A stretch of DNA of 18,163 bases. Origin: CAZKDV01 sp964551645 (GTDB taxonomy: Bacteria > Bacteroidota > Bacteroidia > Bacteroidales > DTU049). The DNA lies in contig CAZKDV010000048.1 in the NCBI GenBank assembly GCA_964551645.1, positions 1 through 18,163 of the forward strand, written 5' to 3'. The notes below the pieces were generated by a model, which was given only the letters and a program-made list of their open reading frames with translations, had not been told where the DNA came from and did not search any database. The position numbers were made by a program, and so were the translations under genes. Shown here one piece after another: positions 1-6,834 of this stretch (position 1 is the stretch's first letter; every line of letters starts with the position of its first letter).

Positions 1-240
1 ATAGTCTTCATAAAACAACGTTTTTTCAATGTCGTCTTCTGTAAAATTTAGTCCGCTAATTTTTGTTTCAAGAAATTTAAGCATCTTATTTCCACGTTCT
101 GCAATTTTGTCTTTTGCCCAAGTATCGTGCGAACTTATGTCTATTTCATTGTATGAGCCTGTTCTAAATCGTTCTTTCTTGTCTTTCCAACTTTTATTAC
201 CCAATGAAGAATTTTTTCCATTTTTAAGAATTGTCAAGTT
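1..240 (-). pseudogene. C-terminal tail of DUF1524 nuclease, out of frame, running off the left edge
   Basis: Reading the minus strand from 240 downward gives an open frame with no stop to position 1. It begins NLTILKNGKNSSLGNKSW, which is the expected continuation of the DUF1524 His-Me nuclease after INT in the 224-1006 fragment. It then continues through ERFRTGSYNEIDIS and AERGNKMLKFLETKISG. There is no start codon at its beginning, so it is coding only if joined to the upstream frame. In the family as I know it, the segment reads N-[T/S]-L-G-N-L-T. Here the Leu-Gly pair is missing and the frame shifts at the same point, which fits a 5-base deletion between 241 and 240. The true C-terminus lies outside the window. 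Confidence 0.7.
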
Positions 241-1006
241 GCGTATTTATGAGAACTTTTCTCGCTTGCTCAATGTCGTCCGATGCTAAACCATCTGTGT
301 AACTGTTTACCGTGTCTTGCCAATTGTCCCAAAATTGTTGAGGAATAATGTGCTCAATTGTTGTTTCATAAAAGTCGTCTATCGTTACTTTGTCGTTGGT
401 TTCTTTTGCTTTTTGTTTTAGATACTCTTCATATTCAAATAAAAAGTATTTCAAGGCTCCCCAACGATGAAATCCTTTTGCACCTCTTTCATAGGTGAAT
501 AAAGATTTGAATGATTTTATAATATTTGGAATAACAACAACTGTGTTTAAGAGGTCTTCTTGCTTTTTGTTTATCCCTTCAATTGTGTCTTCTTCATTGT
601 AAATATCTCTTGCCCAAGATGCAGTAGTCCTTTCGTCCATAATCCAAATTCCAGGAACACGATTCCTAAATAGAATCTTTTCTAGATTCTCAAATGTTTT
701 CGTTTGAGTTAAGGTGTCATTTGATTTTAGGAGAATTAGTGCAAGAAATATTTTGATGTCTTTACGGCTATCAAGAGTTAAAATTCGCTTTATCAATTTA
801 GAATTTGAATTGTGAACTTGATACCAAATTGGTGCTAACTCTGAAAGTTTTAAGATGTAATCATCTATTTTTTTGTAAGTAATAGGATCTTCTTTTTTGC
901 CACTTTCATCTAAATCATATTTTTCTGGCTTGTTACAGAACATTTGAAAAACTTTTTCTTCTGCAACTTTCTCTGAAAATGTAGATTCTACCGGTTTTCT
1001 ATACAA
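224..1006 (-). pseudogene. DUF1524 (GmrD-like) C-terminal fragment of the same broken gene
   Basis: This 260-codon frame continues the protein of 999-1823 in a frame shifted by one base. An apparent TTG start overlaps the previous frame by 8 bases, but the first residues (YRKPVESTFSEKVAEEKVF) look internal, not like a natural N-terminus. It carries the helical middle region and then the DUF1524 His-Me nuclease signature IEHIIPQ (residues 217-223, catalytic His 219 in this frame). After KVLINT it switches out of frame and stops at 224. The expected continuation (N-L-T-I-L-K-N-G) is encoded in the next frame from position 240. As read here, the nuclease lacks the C-terminal half of its active site. 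If translated separately it would be a truncated nuclease. Domain identity is clear; whether it is expressed is unknown. Confidence 0.8.
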
Positions 1007-1823
1007 GTATTTGTTCAGGATTTTGTGCTAAACAAGTATAGATTTTTCCCCAAGCGTCATTTATTTTTTTTCGTAAAACCTTTTTGTCTTCATCAGGACT
1101 TGTAAGTTTTTCCGTTAGATAAATAAGTCTGTTTTTTAGTTTTTCGAGAGTTGAAAGCGGTTTACCTCTGTTGTTCATAGTTTCAAACACTGCTTGAACG
1201 TCTAAATCTTTCTCAATTGTCCTAATATCAAATTGAAGTGCAGTGCTGATTTTTTTAAACAATAAGTTTTTTTGTTCGTCATCAAGTTTTGAAATTTTGT
1301 CTTGAAAGAAACTTTTAGCATTTGCTAAATTCTTTGTATAATGATTGAGGTGTCCTTGATTAAGGACTACTTTTTTATCTTCAAAAATAGTATGAAGTAA
1401 AAAGTTATAGTTTTTGTCTGTAAAAGCATAACTGAATTTGTATACTTTGCTTTCACCTGACATATTTGATTCGTAGATGAATGTTTCAATTAGTTTGTCC
1501 TTTTTCTTCTCGGCATAACCGATTTCGGTAGCTTTCAAAAGTTCATATAACAAAATACTGATTGTTGTCAGTCTTTGCTGTCCGTCAACGACATTGAAAA
1601 ATTTCACATTTGACAACCAACTTTCGGTTTCCGCTGGTTTTGTTTCTTCAAGAAAAATTGTCCCCGTATAGTGTTTTTTTAATTCACCATTTATAGTTGG
1701 GATTTCATCAAGGTCGTCCCAAAGTTCACCAAGTTGTTTGTCTTCCCAAGCATAACCTCTTTGGTAGTCTGGAATTCTAAAAATTCTTGTATTAAATAAT
1801 TCTGTTAAGTTTATTGCTGACAT
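999..1823 (-). pseudogene. DUF262 (GmrS-like) N-terminal fragment of a broken defence gene
   Basis: This 274-codon frame is the N-terminal part of a DUF262/DUF1524 protein. That family includes the GmrSD type IV restriction enzymes, which use an N-terminal ParB-like NTPase fold and a C-terminal His-Me nuclease. Seen here are the DUF262 motif IPDYQRGYAW (residues 17-26) and the nucleotide-binding motif VVDGQQRLTTI (about 78-88), followed by a helical region with FETMNNRGKPLSTLEKLKN. The ATG at 1823 directly opens the conserved domain and lies behind a good promoter (1877-1906). The frame stops just after AQNPEQILV. The homologous protein continues in another frame from about 1006 (YRKPVEST onward), so I read this as the first of two lesions in one gene and not as a natural GmrS/GmrD split. 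Family assignment is firm; loss of function is inferred. Confidence 0.85.
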
Positions 1824-1876
1824 ATTTCGTTGTTAATTTTCTTGGTTGTTGTCGTAATAGCCTTGCAGCTAACGCG

Positions 1877-1906
1877 CAAATATACGAACTATTCCCAAAA
1901 AAACAA
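1877..1906 (-). promoter_or_regulatory. Bacteroidota-type promoter of the broken DUF262 gene
   Basis: On the minus strand, TTG (1906-1904) is followed after 19 bases by TATATTTG (1884-1877), a perfect match to the Bacteroidota -7 consensus TAnnTTTG at the normal distance from a -33 TTG. Transcription would start near 1870, leaving a leader of roughly 50 bases before the ATG at 1823. The promoter is therefore intact although the gene behind it is broken. Function is inferred from the match alone. Confidence 0.6.
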
Positions 1907-1988
1907 TCCACATATTAAAATAATCATAATAAATTGACATTCAAAGCATAAAATAAAAATATTGTTACGCAATACAGATTATTTTAAT

Positions 1989-1996
1989 TACTTTTG
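1989..1996 (+). promoter_or_regulatory. -7 box TACTTTTG, candidate promoter of the 2201-5374 operon
   Basis: TACTTTTGC matches the Bacteroidota -7 element TAnnTTTG exactly. The nearest upstream TTG is at 1962-1964, 24 bases away, which is longer than the usual spacing of about 19, so the -33 part is weak. A poorer -7 match (TATTTTCG, 2175-2182) lies close to the start codon without a matching TTG. The first site is preferred. Confidence 0.4.
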
Positions 1997-2118
1997 CAGG
2001 GAAAGATTGAGAAAATGGCTGTTTTTCACATATAAAAAAAGCGTAGTATGGATTTCACCGAACAAAGATACACAATATTCGTAAATACAAACACATAATT
2101 TTCGTATATACTTGTTGC

Positions 2119-2133
2119 ATTTAAGACTTAAAT
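2119..2133. promoter_or_regulatory. 15-bp palindrome ATTTAAGACTTAAAT, possible operator
   Basis: The sequence is a perfect inverted repeat of seven bases around a central A. It lies about 70 bases upstream of the secreted TPR/PD40 gene and downstream of its best promoter box. It resembles a dimeric-regulator binding site, but such AT-rich palindromes also arise by chance in DNA of this composition. No regulator is encoded nearby. Confidence 0.25.
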
Positions 2134-2200
2134 CTAACACACAATTTACATTAAGGCGTTTAAAAAATAAATACTATTTTCGCATTTGAATGTTTGTTTT

Positions 2201-3919
2201 ATGAGATTGTTATACTCTTTACTTGCTCTGTTTGTTTGTTTTGCTAATTGTGAATTATTAGCTCAAAATGAAGAAGTTGTATCTAAAAGAGCAGCAAGAG
2301 GTTTTTTTAAACTCAATAATTATAGACAAGCCCTTGAGGAATATGAAAAACTGTTATCAAAAGATAGCACTAATATTGAGTATAATCATAATATTGGTTT
2401 GTGCTACTTTTACACAAATATTGATAAATCAAAGGCAATTCCTTATTTAGAGTATGTAACAAACCAAACTAAGGCTCCTGTGCTTGCATGGTATGACCTT
2501 GGTAGGGCATATCAGATTCAATATGAATTTGATAAAGCTATTGAGGCATATAATACTTATTTGAATGTAGCTACAAAAGATGACAATTATATTTCGGCAA
2601 AAAGGCAAATAGAAATGTGTTATAACGCCAAAGAGTTCATTAAAAAAGAAGTTGATGTTAAATTTGAGCGAATAACAAGCGATATAAATTCCATTGGTCC
2701 TGATTATAATCCTTATGTAACTAAAGATGAAAGCATGTTGGTTTTTACTAGCAAAAGACATGGAAACATAGGTGGAGTTATAGATTATGACGGATTTAAT
2801 ACTCCTAATGTTTTTTATAGTCAAAATAAAAATGGCTTTTGGCAAAAATCGCGGAGGTTTCCAAATACAATTAATTCTCCTTTTATTGAAGAATCAGTTG
2901 GCTTGTCGTCAGATGGTTTGTTTTTGTTTTTATACATTGACAATATGTTTGTGTCGGGAGATATTTATTTTACTCAAAAAGTTGGCAGAGGTTACGGGCG
3001 CATTCAGCATTTGGGTAGAAATGTAAATACTAAATATCTTGAAACTTCAGCAACAATAACACAAAACAAAAGAATGTTGATTTTTGCCGCTGATTATCCA
3101 GGCGGATATGGTGGATTAGATTTATATTATTCTCTAAAACTTCCCAATGGAACTTGGGGTACGCCAATTAATCTCGGGGCAACTATTAACACCGCTTACG
3201 ATGAAGAGTTTCCTTACATTTCGCCCGATGGCAATTATTTGTATTTCGCATCTACCGGACATAACAGCATGGGCGGATATGATATATTTAAATCAATTTG
3301 GGATAAAGAAAATATGATTTTTTCAAAACCTGTAAATTTAGCTTATCCGATTAATACTCCTAATGATGAAACAGTTATATCATTTACTCAATCCGGACGC
3401 TTTGCATATATGTCTAAATATATGAACGACAGCAAAGGTGATTTAGATATCTACAAACTGACATTCAACAGCGTTAAGCCTGCAATACACTGCATTAGAG
3501 GAAAATTGATTAATTCGGATCAAAGCTTGTTTTTTAAAGACTATTTGACACTTGCTAAGCAATTGCAAAGTTTTAAAATAGATATTGATTCCTTAGATGT
3601 ATCGGAGAAATTGGACAGCACAGATTTTATAGAAGCTAAAAAAGCACTTGTAACGGGATATAATTATATTAGCAATCAAATTAAAGCTATAAGTGATTTT
3701 CAAATTTTGGTTTACTCGCAAGTAGATAATTCTATTTGTGGTACTTTTAGACCTAATAAAAAAACGAGCAATTTTGTAATTTTGTTGCCTTACGGCAAAT
3801 ATAGGATAGAATTTAAGTGCCAAGGCTATAAGATAAAAGAATTTGAAGTAGAGTTAAAAGACATTGAAGTTGGGGAAGTTATTGAAGATAAGACAATTAC
3901 AATGGAAAAAGAAGATTAG
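2201..3919 (+). CDS. Secreted TPR and PD40 (WD40-like) repeat protein
   Basis: A 572-residue protein counted from ATG 2201. The frame is open further upstream to a TTG at 2186, but only the ATG gives a clean signal peptide (MRLLYSLLALFVCFANCELLAQ, residues 1-22). TPR-like helices span about 28-150 (NYRQALEEYEKLLSKD; DKAIEAYNTYLNVA). At least four PD40 beta-propeller repeats follow at about 160-425, recognisable by the pattern YISPDGNYLYFAS...GGYDIFKS. A C-terminal domain of about 80 residues (ISDFQILVY...LPYGKYRIEFKCQGY) looks like a carboxypeptidase-regulatory or Cna-B-like beta-sandwich. The order TPR-PD40-sandwich is shared with PorE-type proteins of the type IX secretion system and gliding machinery, but the C-terminal OmpA peptidoglycan-binding domain is absent. 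Likely periplasmic or outer-membrane associated; exact role unknown. First gene of an operon with the exonuclease 20 bases downstream. Confidence 0.85.
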   Translation: MRLLYSLLALFVCFANCELLAQNEEVVSKRAARGFFKLNNYRQALEEYEKLLSKDSTNIEYNHNIGLCYFYTNIDKSKAIPYLEYVTNQTKAPVLAWYDLGRAYQIQYEFDKAIEAYNTYLNVATKDDNYISAKRQIEMCYNAKEFIKKEVDVKFERITSDINSIGPDYNPYVTKDESMLVFTSKRHGNIGGVIDYDGFNTPNVFYSQNKNGFWQKSRRFPNTINSPFIEESVGLSSDGLFLFLYIDNMFVSGDIYFTQKVGRGYGRIQHLGRNVNTKYLETSATITQNKRMLIFAADYPGGYGGLDLYYSLKLPNGTWGTPINLGATINTAYDEEFPYISPDGNYLYFASTGHNSMGGYDIFKSIWDKENMIFSKPVNLAYPINTPNDETVISFTQSGRFAYMSKYMNDSKGDLDIYKLTFNSVKPAIHCIRGKLINSDQSLFFKDYLTLAKQLQSFKIDIDSLDVSEKLDSTDFIEAKKALVTGYNYISNQIKAISDFQILVYSQVDNSICGTFRPNKKTSNFVILLPYGKYRIEFKCQGYKIKEFEVELKDIEVGEVIEDKTITMEKED

Positions 3920-3939
3920 TTACATTAAAAATAATTATT

Positions 3940-4755
3940 ATGTCATTGCATTTACAAAAACCCATAATTTTTTTCGATTTAGAAACTACAGGATTAGATA
4001 TTTCGGTATCACGAATTATTGAAATGAGTTTTTTGAAAATTTATCCCGATAAAAAAGAAGAAATTTATACAAAAGTACTTAATCCCGAAGTACCTATTCC
4101 GCCCGAAACAACAGCTTTTCACGGGTTTACAGATGATGATGTTAAGGATATGCCTAAATTTAGAGATATAGCAAAAGAATTAATACAATTTATTGGAAGT
4201 TCGGATTTGGCAGGCTATAATGTTTTACGATTCGATTTGCCATTATTAGCAGAAGAATTTTTGCGTTGCGATATTGTTTTTGATGTTTCTAATAGAGATA
4301 TTGTTGATGTTCAAAATATATTTCACAAAATGGAACCCAGAACATTGGCGGGGGCTTATCGCTTCTATTGCGATAAAGAATTAATTGACGCTCATAGCGC
4401 CATGGCTGACACAAAAGCTACTTACGAAGTGCTGTTGGCTCAAATTGACAAGTATAAGGAGAAAATTTTTGAAAGTAATGTTTCAAATATAAATGAAAGT
4501 GAAGTTGCAAAACTTGGCAATTTTTCGACACAGAAAAAGTTTGTTGATTTAGCCGGACATATTGTTTTTAATGAAAATAATATTCCTGTTTTTAACTTTG
4601 GAAAAAATAAAGGTATTAGCGTAGTTGAAGTATTTGAAAAAGAACCGCAATACTACGATTGGATAATGAAAGGACAGTTTCCGGAATATACCAAAAAAGT
4701 ATTTCAAAAACTGTATATGAGCAAACTTGATAATAATAACATTAGAATTAGTTGA
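3940..4755 (+). CDS. DnaQ-like DEDDh 3'-5' exonuclease with C-terminal DUF3820-like domain
   Basis: A 271-residue protein of the DNA polymerase III epsilon (DnaQ) superfamily, which removes nucleotides from 3' ends using two metal ions. All active-site motifs are visible: Exo I FFDLETTG (Asp13, Glu15), Exo II NVLRFDLPLL (Asp99), and Exo III HSAMADTKATY (His152, Asp157), the DEDDh type. After a linker, residues 218-258 (FNFGKNKGISVVEVF...YYDWIMKGQFP) match the short domain known as DUF3820, often fused to such exonucleases. The protein has no clamp-binding or polymerase-binding region that I recognise. A stand-alone repair, proofreading or RNA-trimming exonuclease is therefore more likely than the replicative epsilon subunit, but dnaQ itself cannot be excluded. 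It sits between the TPR/PD40 gene and the hydrolase gene, whose ATG lies 7 bases after its stop. Confidence 0.88.
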   Translation: MSLHLQKPIIFFDLETTGLDISVSRIIEMSFLKIYPDKKEEIYTKVLNPEVPIPPETTAFHGFTDDDVKDMPKFRDIAKELIQFIGSSDLAGYNVLRFDLPLLAEEFLRCDIVFDVSNRDIVDVQNIFHKMEPRTLAGAYRFYCDKELIDAHSAMADTKATYEVLLAQIDKYKEKIFESNVSNINESEVAKLGNFSTQKKFVDLAGHIVFNENNIPVFNFGKNKGISVVEVFEKEPQYYDWIMKGQFPEYTKKVFQKLYMSKLDNNNIRIS

Positions 4756-4762
4756 TAGAGTT

Positions 4763-5374
4763 ATGAAGATTATCTGTATTGGTATGAATTATCGTAAGCA
4801 TATAGAAGAACTGTCTTTGAATGTTCCTCAAGAACCGATATTCTTTTTAAAGCCTGATACTGCTTTGATTTATAACAATATGCCGTTTTTTATTCCTGAC
4901 TTTTCTGATGAAATTCATTACGAACTTGAATTAGTTTTGAAGATTTCACGAGTTGGAAAGCATATTCAAAGAAAATTTGCATTATCATACATTTCTGATA
5001 TTGGGCTTGGAATAGATTTTACTGCCAGAGATATACAAAAAGATTGTATAGACAAAGGTTTGCCATGGGAAAAATGCAAGTCTTTTGATTTTTCTGCTCC
5101 GGTTGGTAGCTTTATTCCTATATCCGAAATTGAAAATTTAAAAAACATTAATTTTTCTTTAAGGAAAAATGATATTATTGTTCAACAAGCCAACTCGTCT
5201 GATATGATTTTTGACTTTGAGGATATAATATGTCATGTTTCAAAATATTTAACTTTGAAAACAGGAGATTTGATATTTACAGGAACTCCTTCAGGTGTTG
5301 GCAAAGTCAATAAGAACGATACATTAATCGCTAATATTGAGAATCAAACTCTTTTAACTGTAAAGGTGAAATAA
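4763..5374 (+). CDS. Fumarylacetoacetase (FAH) family hydrolase/isomerase
   Basis: A 203-residue protein of the FAH superfamily, close in size to the single-domain acylpyruvase/oxaloacetate decarboxylase (FAHD1) and HpcE-type enzymes. These act on the C-C bond of 2,4-diketo acids or decarboxylate oxaloacetate with Mg2+ or Mn2+. Visible motifs are GMNYRKH (residues 7-13), the metal ligands in HYELEL (Glu54, Glu56) and DFTARD (Asp85), KSFDFSAPVG (106-115) and the signature FTGTPSGVG. The start at ATG 4763 is chosen because MKIICIGMNY is the usual beginning of the family. An in-frame TTG at 4727 would overlap the exonuclease and add nothing conserved. Substrate cannot be read from the sequence. 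Last gene of its operon, converging on the antiporter gene 18 bases away. Confidence 0.88.
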   Translation: MKIICIGMNYRKHIEELSLNVPQEPIFFLKPDTALIYNNMPFFIPDFSDEIHYELELVLKISRVGKHIQRKFALSYISDIGLGIDFTARDIQKDCIDKGLPWEKCKSFDFSAPVGSFIPISEIENLKNINFSLRKNDIIVQQANSSDMIFDFEDIICHVSKYLTLKTGDLIFTGTPSGVGKVNKNDTLIANIENQTLLTVKVK

Positions 5375-5399
5375 CTTAATAATTTAATTATTTTAGTTA
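5372..5399. terminator. Possible shared hairpin terminator between convergent genes
   Basis: Positions 5372-5376 pair with 5395-5399, followed by pairs 5378-5379/5392-5393 and 5380-5383/5387-5390, with one mismatch, one bulge and a three-base loop. The arms contain the stop codons of both the FAH gene (5372-5374) and the antiporter gene (5393-5395). Only one G-C pair is present, so stability is low. The symmetric position between convergent genes makes a bidirectional terminator plausible but unproven. Confidence 0.3.
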
Positions 5400-6703
5400 A
5401 GAAAGATTAACTGTGCCAAAATATAAATAGGAAGCAATACTATAAGAGAGAATTTAAACATATAACCGAAAAAACTTGGCATATTAATTTTGTTTTCTTC
5501 TGCTATAGCTTTAACCATAAAGTTTGGTCCATTTCCAATGTAAGTCATAGCTCCAAAAAATACAGCTCCAAGACTAATGCCTTTTAATAATTCTTCGGGT
5601 ATATTTGCAACAAGTTTTGCTCCTTCAAAATGAGCAGTCATTCCTAATGCAAGATTATGAAAAGAAACAGCAGTGGGAGCATTGTCTAGAAAAGCGCTTA
5701 AAGCACCTGAAACATAGTAGAATTGAGATGAAGTGGTAATGCCAAATGATTCTGCATTTGCTTCAATATAGAGTAGAGCAGGCACCATAGTGATAAAAAT
5801 ACCTATGAATAAAAATGCAACTTCTAAAATTGGTGTCCAAGTGAATTTATTTGCACTTCTGATACTTCTTGAAGTTACAATCAAAGATAGACTAGCACAA
5901 GTCAACATGGTAATTTCTCGAATATATCCTAAATAGTGATTTTTTTTAATGGCTGGGATATATTGTTCGTTAAGAAAAGCAACTGAAAGCACTATTCCGA
6001 TAAGAAAAATAAAATTTATTGAACCTTCTAATTTTAATGGTTTAATTCCAGCTTTGTCAGTTTGAATACTTATTATTGATTCTTTTTTATAATGATAATT
6101 ATCTACAATAAAATAAATTAGAAGTAAAGAACAGTTTACAAATGCCCATTCAGGTAGAAGATGGAAAAACCAAACGAAAGGAACTTCTCTAAGATATAAT
6201 AAGAATAGCGGAGGATCACCTAGTGGGGTCAATACTCCGCCTGCATTTGCCACTATTGCAATGAAAAAAAGTATAGTGTGTACTTTGAATTTGCGTTGCG
6301 AATTAGTGTTAATTACAGGTCTAATCAACAACATTGCTGCTCCGGTAGTTCCTATAAACGAAGCAAGCACCGCACCAATGGCAAGAAAAATTGTATTGAT
6401 ATGAGGTTTTGCCAAAAGGTCGCCCTGCAAATGAATGCCACCAGTTATAACAAAAAGTGAACCAAGTAATATAATGAACGGTATATAGTCGGAAACTACT
6501 TGGTGAACAATTTTATTAGGTTCTCCAAGAATAAACATAATGATTATAACAGGGATAGACAGTAATAAAGATACAGTTAGCTTGTTTTTATTCTTTTCCC
6601 ACCAACCTCCAAAAAATAATGGTCCTAAAGCAATAGTTAGTAACATTATAATAAATGGTACAGATGCCCACAAAGGGATGTTTAAAATTTCTTGTTCATT
6701 CAT
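5393..6703 (-). CDS. nhaD: NhaD-type sodium:proton antiporter (ion transporter superfamily)
   Basis: A 436-residue polytopic inner-membrane protein with about 11-12 hydrophobic segments. It belongs to the NhaD/citrate-type ion transporter superfamily. Diagnostic stretches are FIGTTGAAMLLIRPV (about 117-130), NAGGVLTPLGDPPLF (about 153-167), and in the second half SAFLDNAPTAVSFHNLALG and YIGNGPNFMVKA. NhaD proteins exchange Na+ or Li+ for H+ and help cells tolerate salt and alkali. The two-fold repeat of polar motifs in membrane segments fits this fold. It is a single gene facing the FAH operon and diverging from the GT9 gene, with a TATATTTG box at 6723-6730 in front. Arsenite or dicarboxylate transporters share the superfamily. 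The TPLGDPP and LDNAPT pattern favours NhaD, but the ion specificity is inferred. Confidence 0.85.
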   Translation of the reverse strand: MNEQEILNIPLWASVPFIIMLLTIALGPLFFGGWWEKNKNKLTVSLLLSIPVIIIMFILGEPNKIVHQVVSDYIPFIILLGSLFVITGGIHLQGDLLAKPHINTIFLAIGAVLASFIGTTGAAMLLIRPVINTNSQRKFKVHTILFFIAIVANAGGVLTPLGDPPLFLLYLREVPFVWFFHLLPEWAFVNCSLLLIYFIVDNYHYKKESIISIQTDKAGIKPLKLEGSINFIFLIGIVLSVAFLNEQYIPAIKKNHYLGYIREITMLTCASLSLIVTSRSIRSANKFTWTPILEVAFLFIGIFITMVPALLYIEANAESFGITTSSQFYYVSGALSAFLDNAPTAVSFHNLALGMTAHFEGAKLVANIPEELLKGISLGAVFFGAMTYIGNGPNFMVKAIAEENKINMPSFFGYMFKFSLIVLLPIYILAQLIFLN

Positions 6704-6722
6704 CGTTTTTAAGTTTAAACCG

Positions 6723-6730
6723 CAAATATA
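6723..6730 (-). promoter_or_regulatory. -7 box TATATTTG of the nhaD-like gene
   Basis: On the minus strand TATATTTG followed by CGG lies 20 bases upstream of the ATG at 6703, a perfect match to TAnnTTTG. I see no TTG at the expected -33 distance, so the promoter is supported only by the -7 element and its position in a divergent intergenic gap. Confidence 0.4.
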
Positions 6731-6780
6731 GATATTTTTTACATTATTGTGCTGTTCTATCTAAGATATATTTTTTTATG

Positions 6781-6788
6781 TAATTTTG
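6781..6788 (+). promoter_or_regulatory. -7 box TAATTTTG upstream of the GT9 gene
   Basis: TAATTTTG is an exact TAnnTTTG match 46 bases before the ATG at 6835, in the 131-base gap between divergent genes. The nearest upstream TTG is too far for a normal -33 element. It would drive the GT9-tsaC-cca operon. Confidence 0.4.
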
Positions 6789-6834
6789 TAAAAGAAATAG
6801 ATGTATTTGTTTTCTTCTTTTTGATAATAATCTA

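Larger units (their letters stand above)
1824..2200. other. Divergent intergenic region with leader of the TPR/PD40 gene
   Basis: About 375 bases separate the minus-strand DUF262 start from the plus-strand ATG at 2201. I see no credible gene in it, and the only small open frames are of 16 codons or fewer without support. It holds a strong minus-strand promoter near the left end, a perfect TAnnTTTG box on the plus strand (1989-1996), and a 7+1+7 palindrome (2119-2133). If 1989-1996 is the true promoter, the leader of the downstream operon is about 200 bases long, enough for an RNA-level control element. I could not fold one convincingly by eye. Confidence 0.5.

Noticed and set aside
995..1012. 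Programmed ribosomal frameshift joining the DUF262 and DUF1524 frames
   Set aside because: There is no slippery heptamer, and a second unrelated frame break occurs near 240, so decay is simpler.
1864..1876. GCTAACGC near the DUF262 promoter resembling an integron attC core
   Set aside because: No matching inverse core at the right spacing, no integrase and no second copy in the window.
1961..1973. Sequence ATTGTTACGCAAT sharing nine bases, inverted, with 10575-10583 near the R-M promoter
   Set aside because: A nine-base match between two AT-rich intergenic regions is within chance expectation for 18 kb.
2186..2200. TTG start at 2186 for the TPR/PD40 protein
   Set aside because: It adds five residues before a perfect signal peptide that begins at the ATG at 2201, so the later start is better.
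2240..2260. Possible lipoprotein signal at the Cys in FANCELL of the TPR/PD40 protein
   Set aside because: The residues before the Cys (F-A-N) do not fit a lipobox, which needs a small residue at -1, so an ordinary signal peptidase I site is preferred.
4727..4762. TTG start at 4727 for the FAH-family gene
   Set aside because: It overlaps the exonuclease frame and adds no conserved residues. The ATG at 4763 gives the usual family N-terminus.
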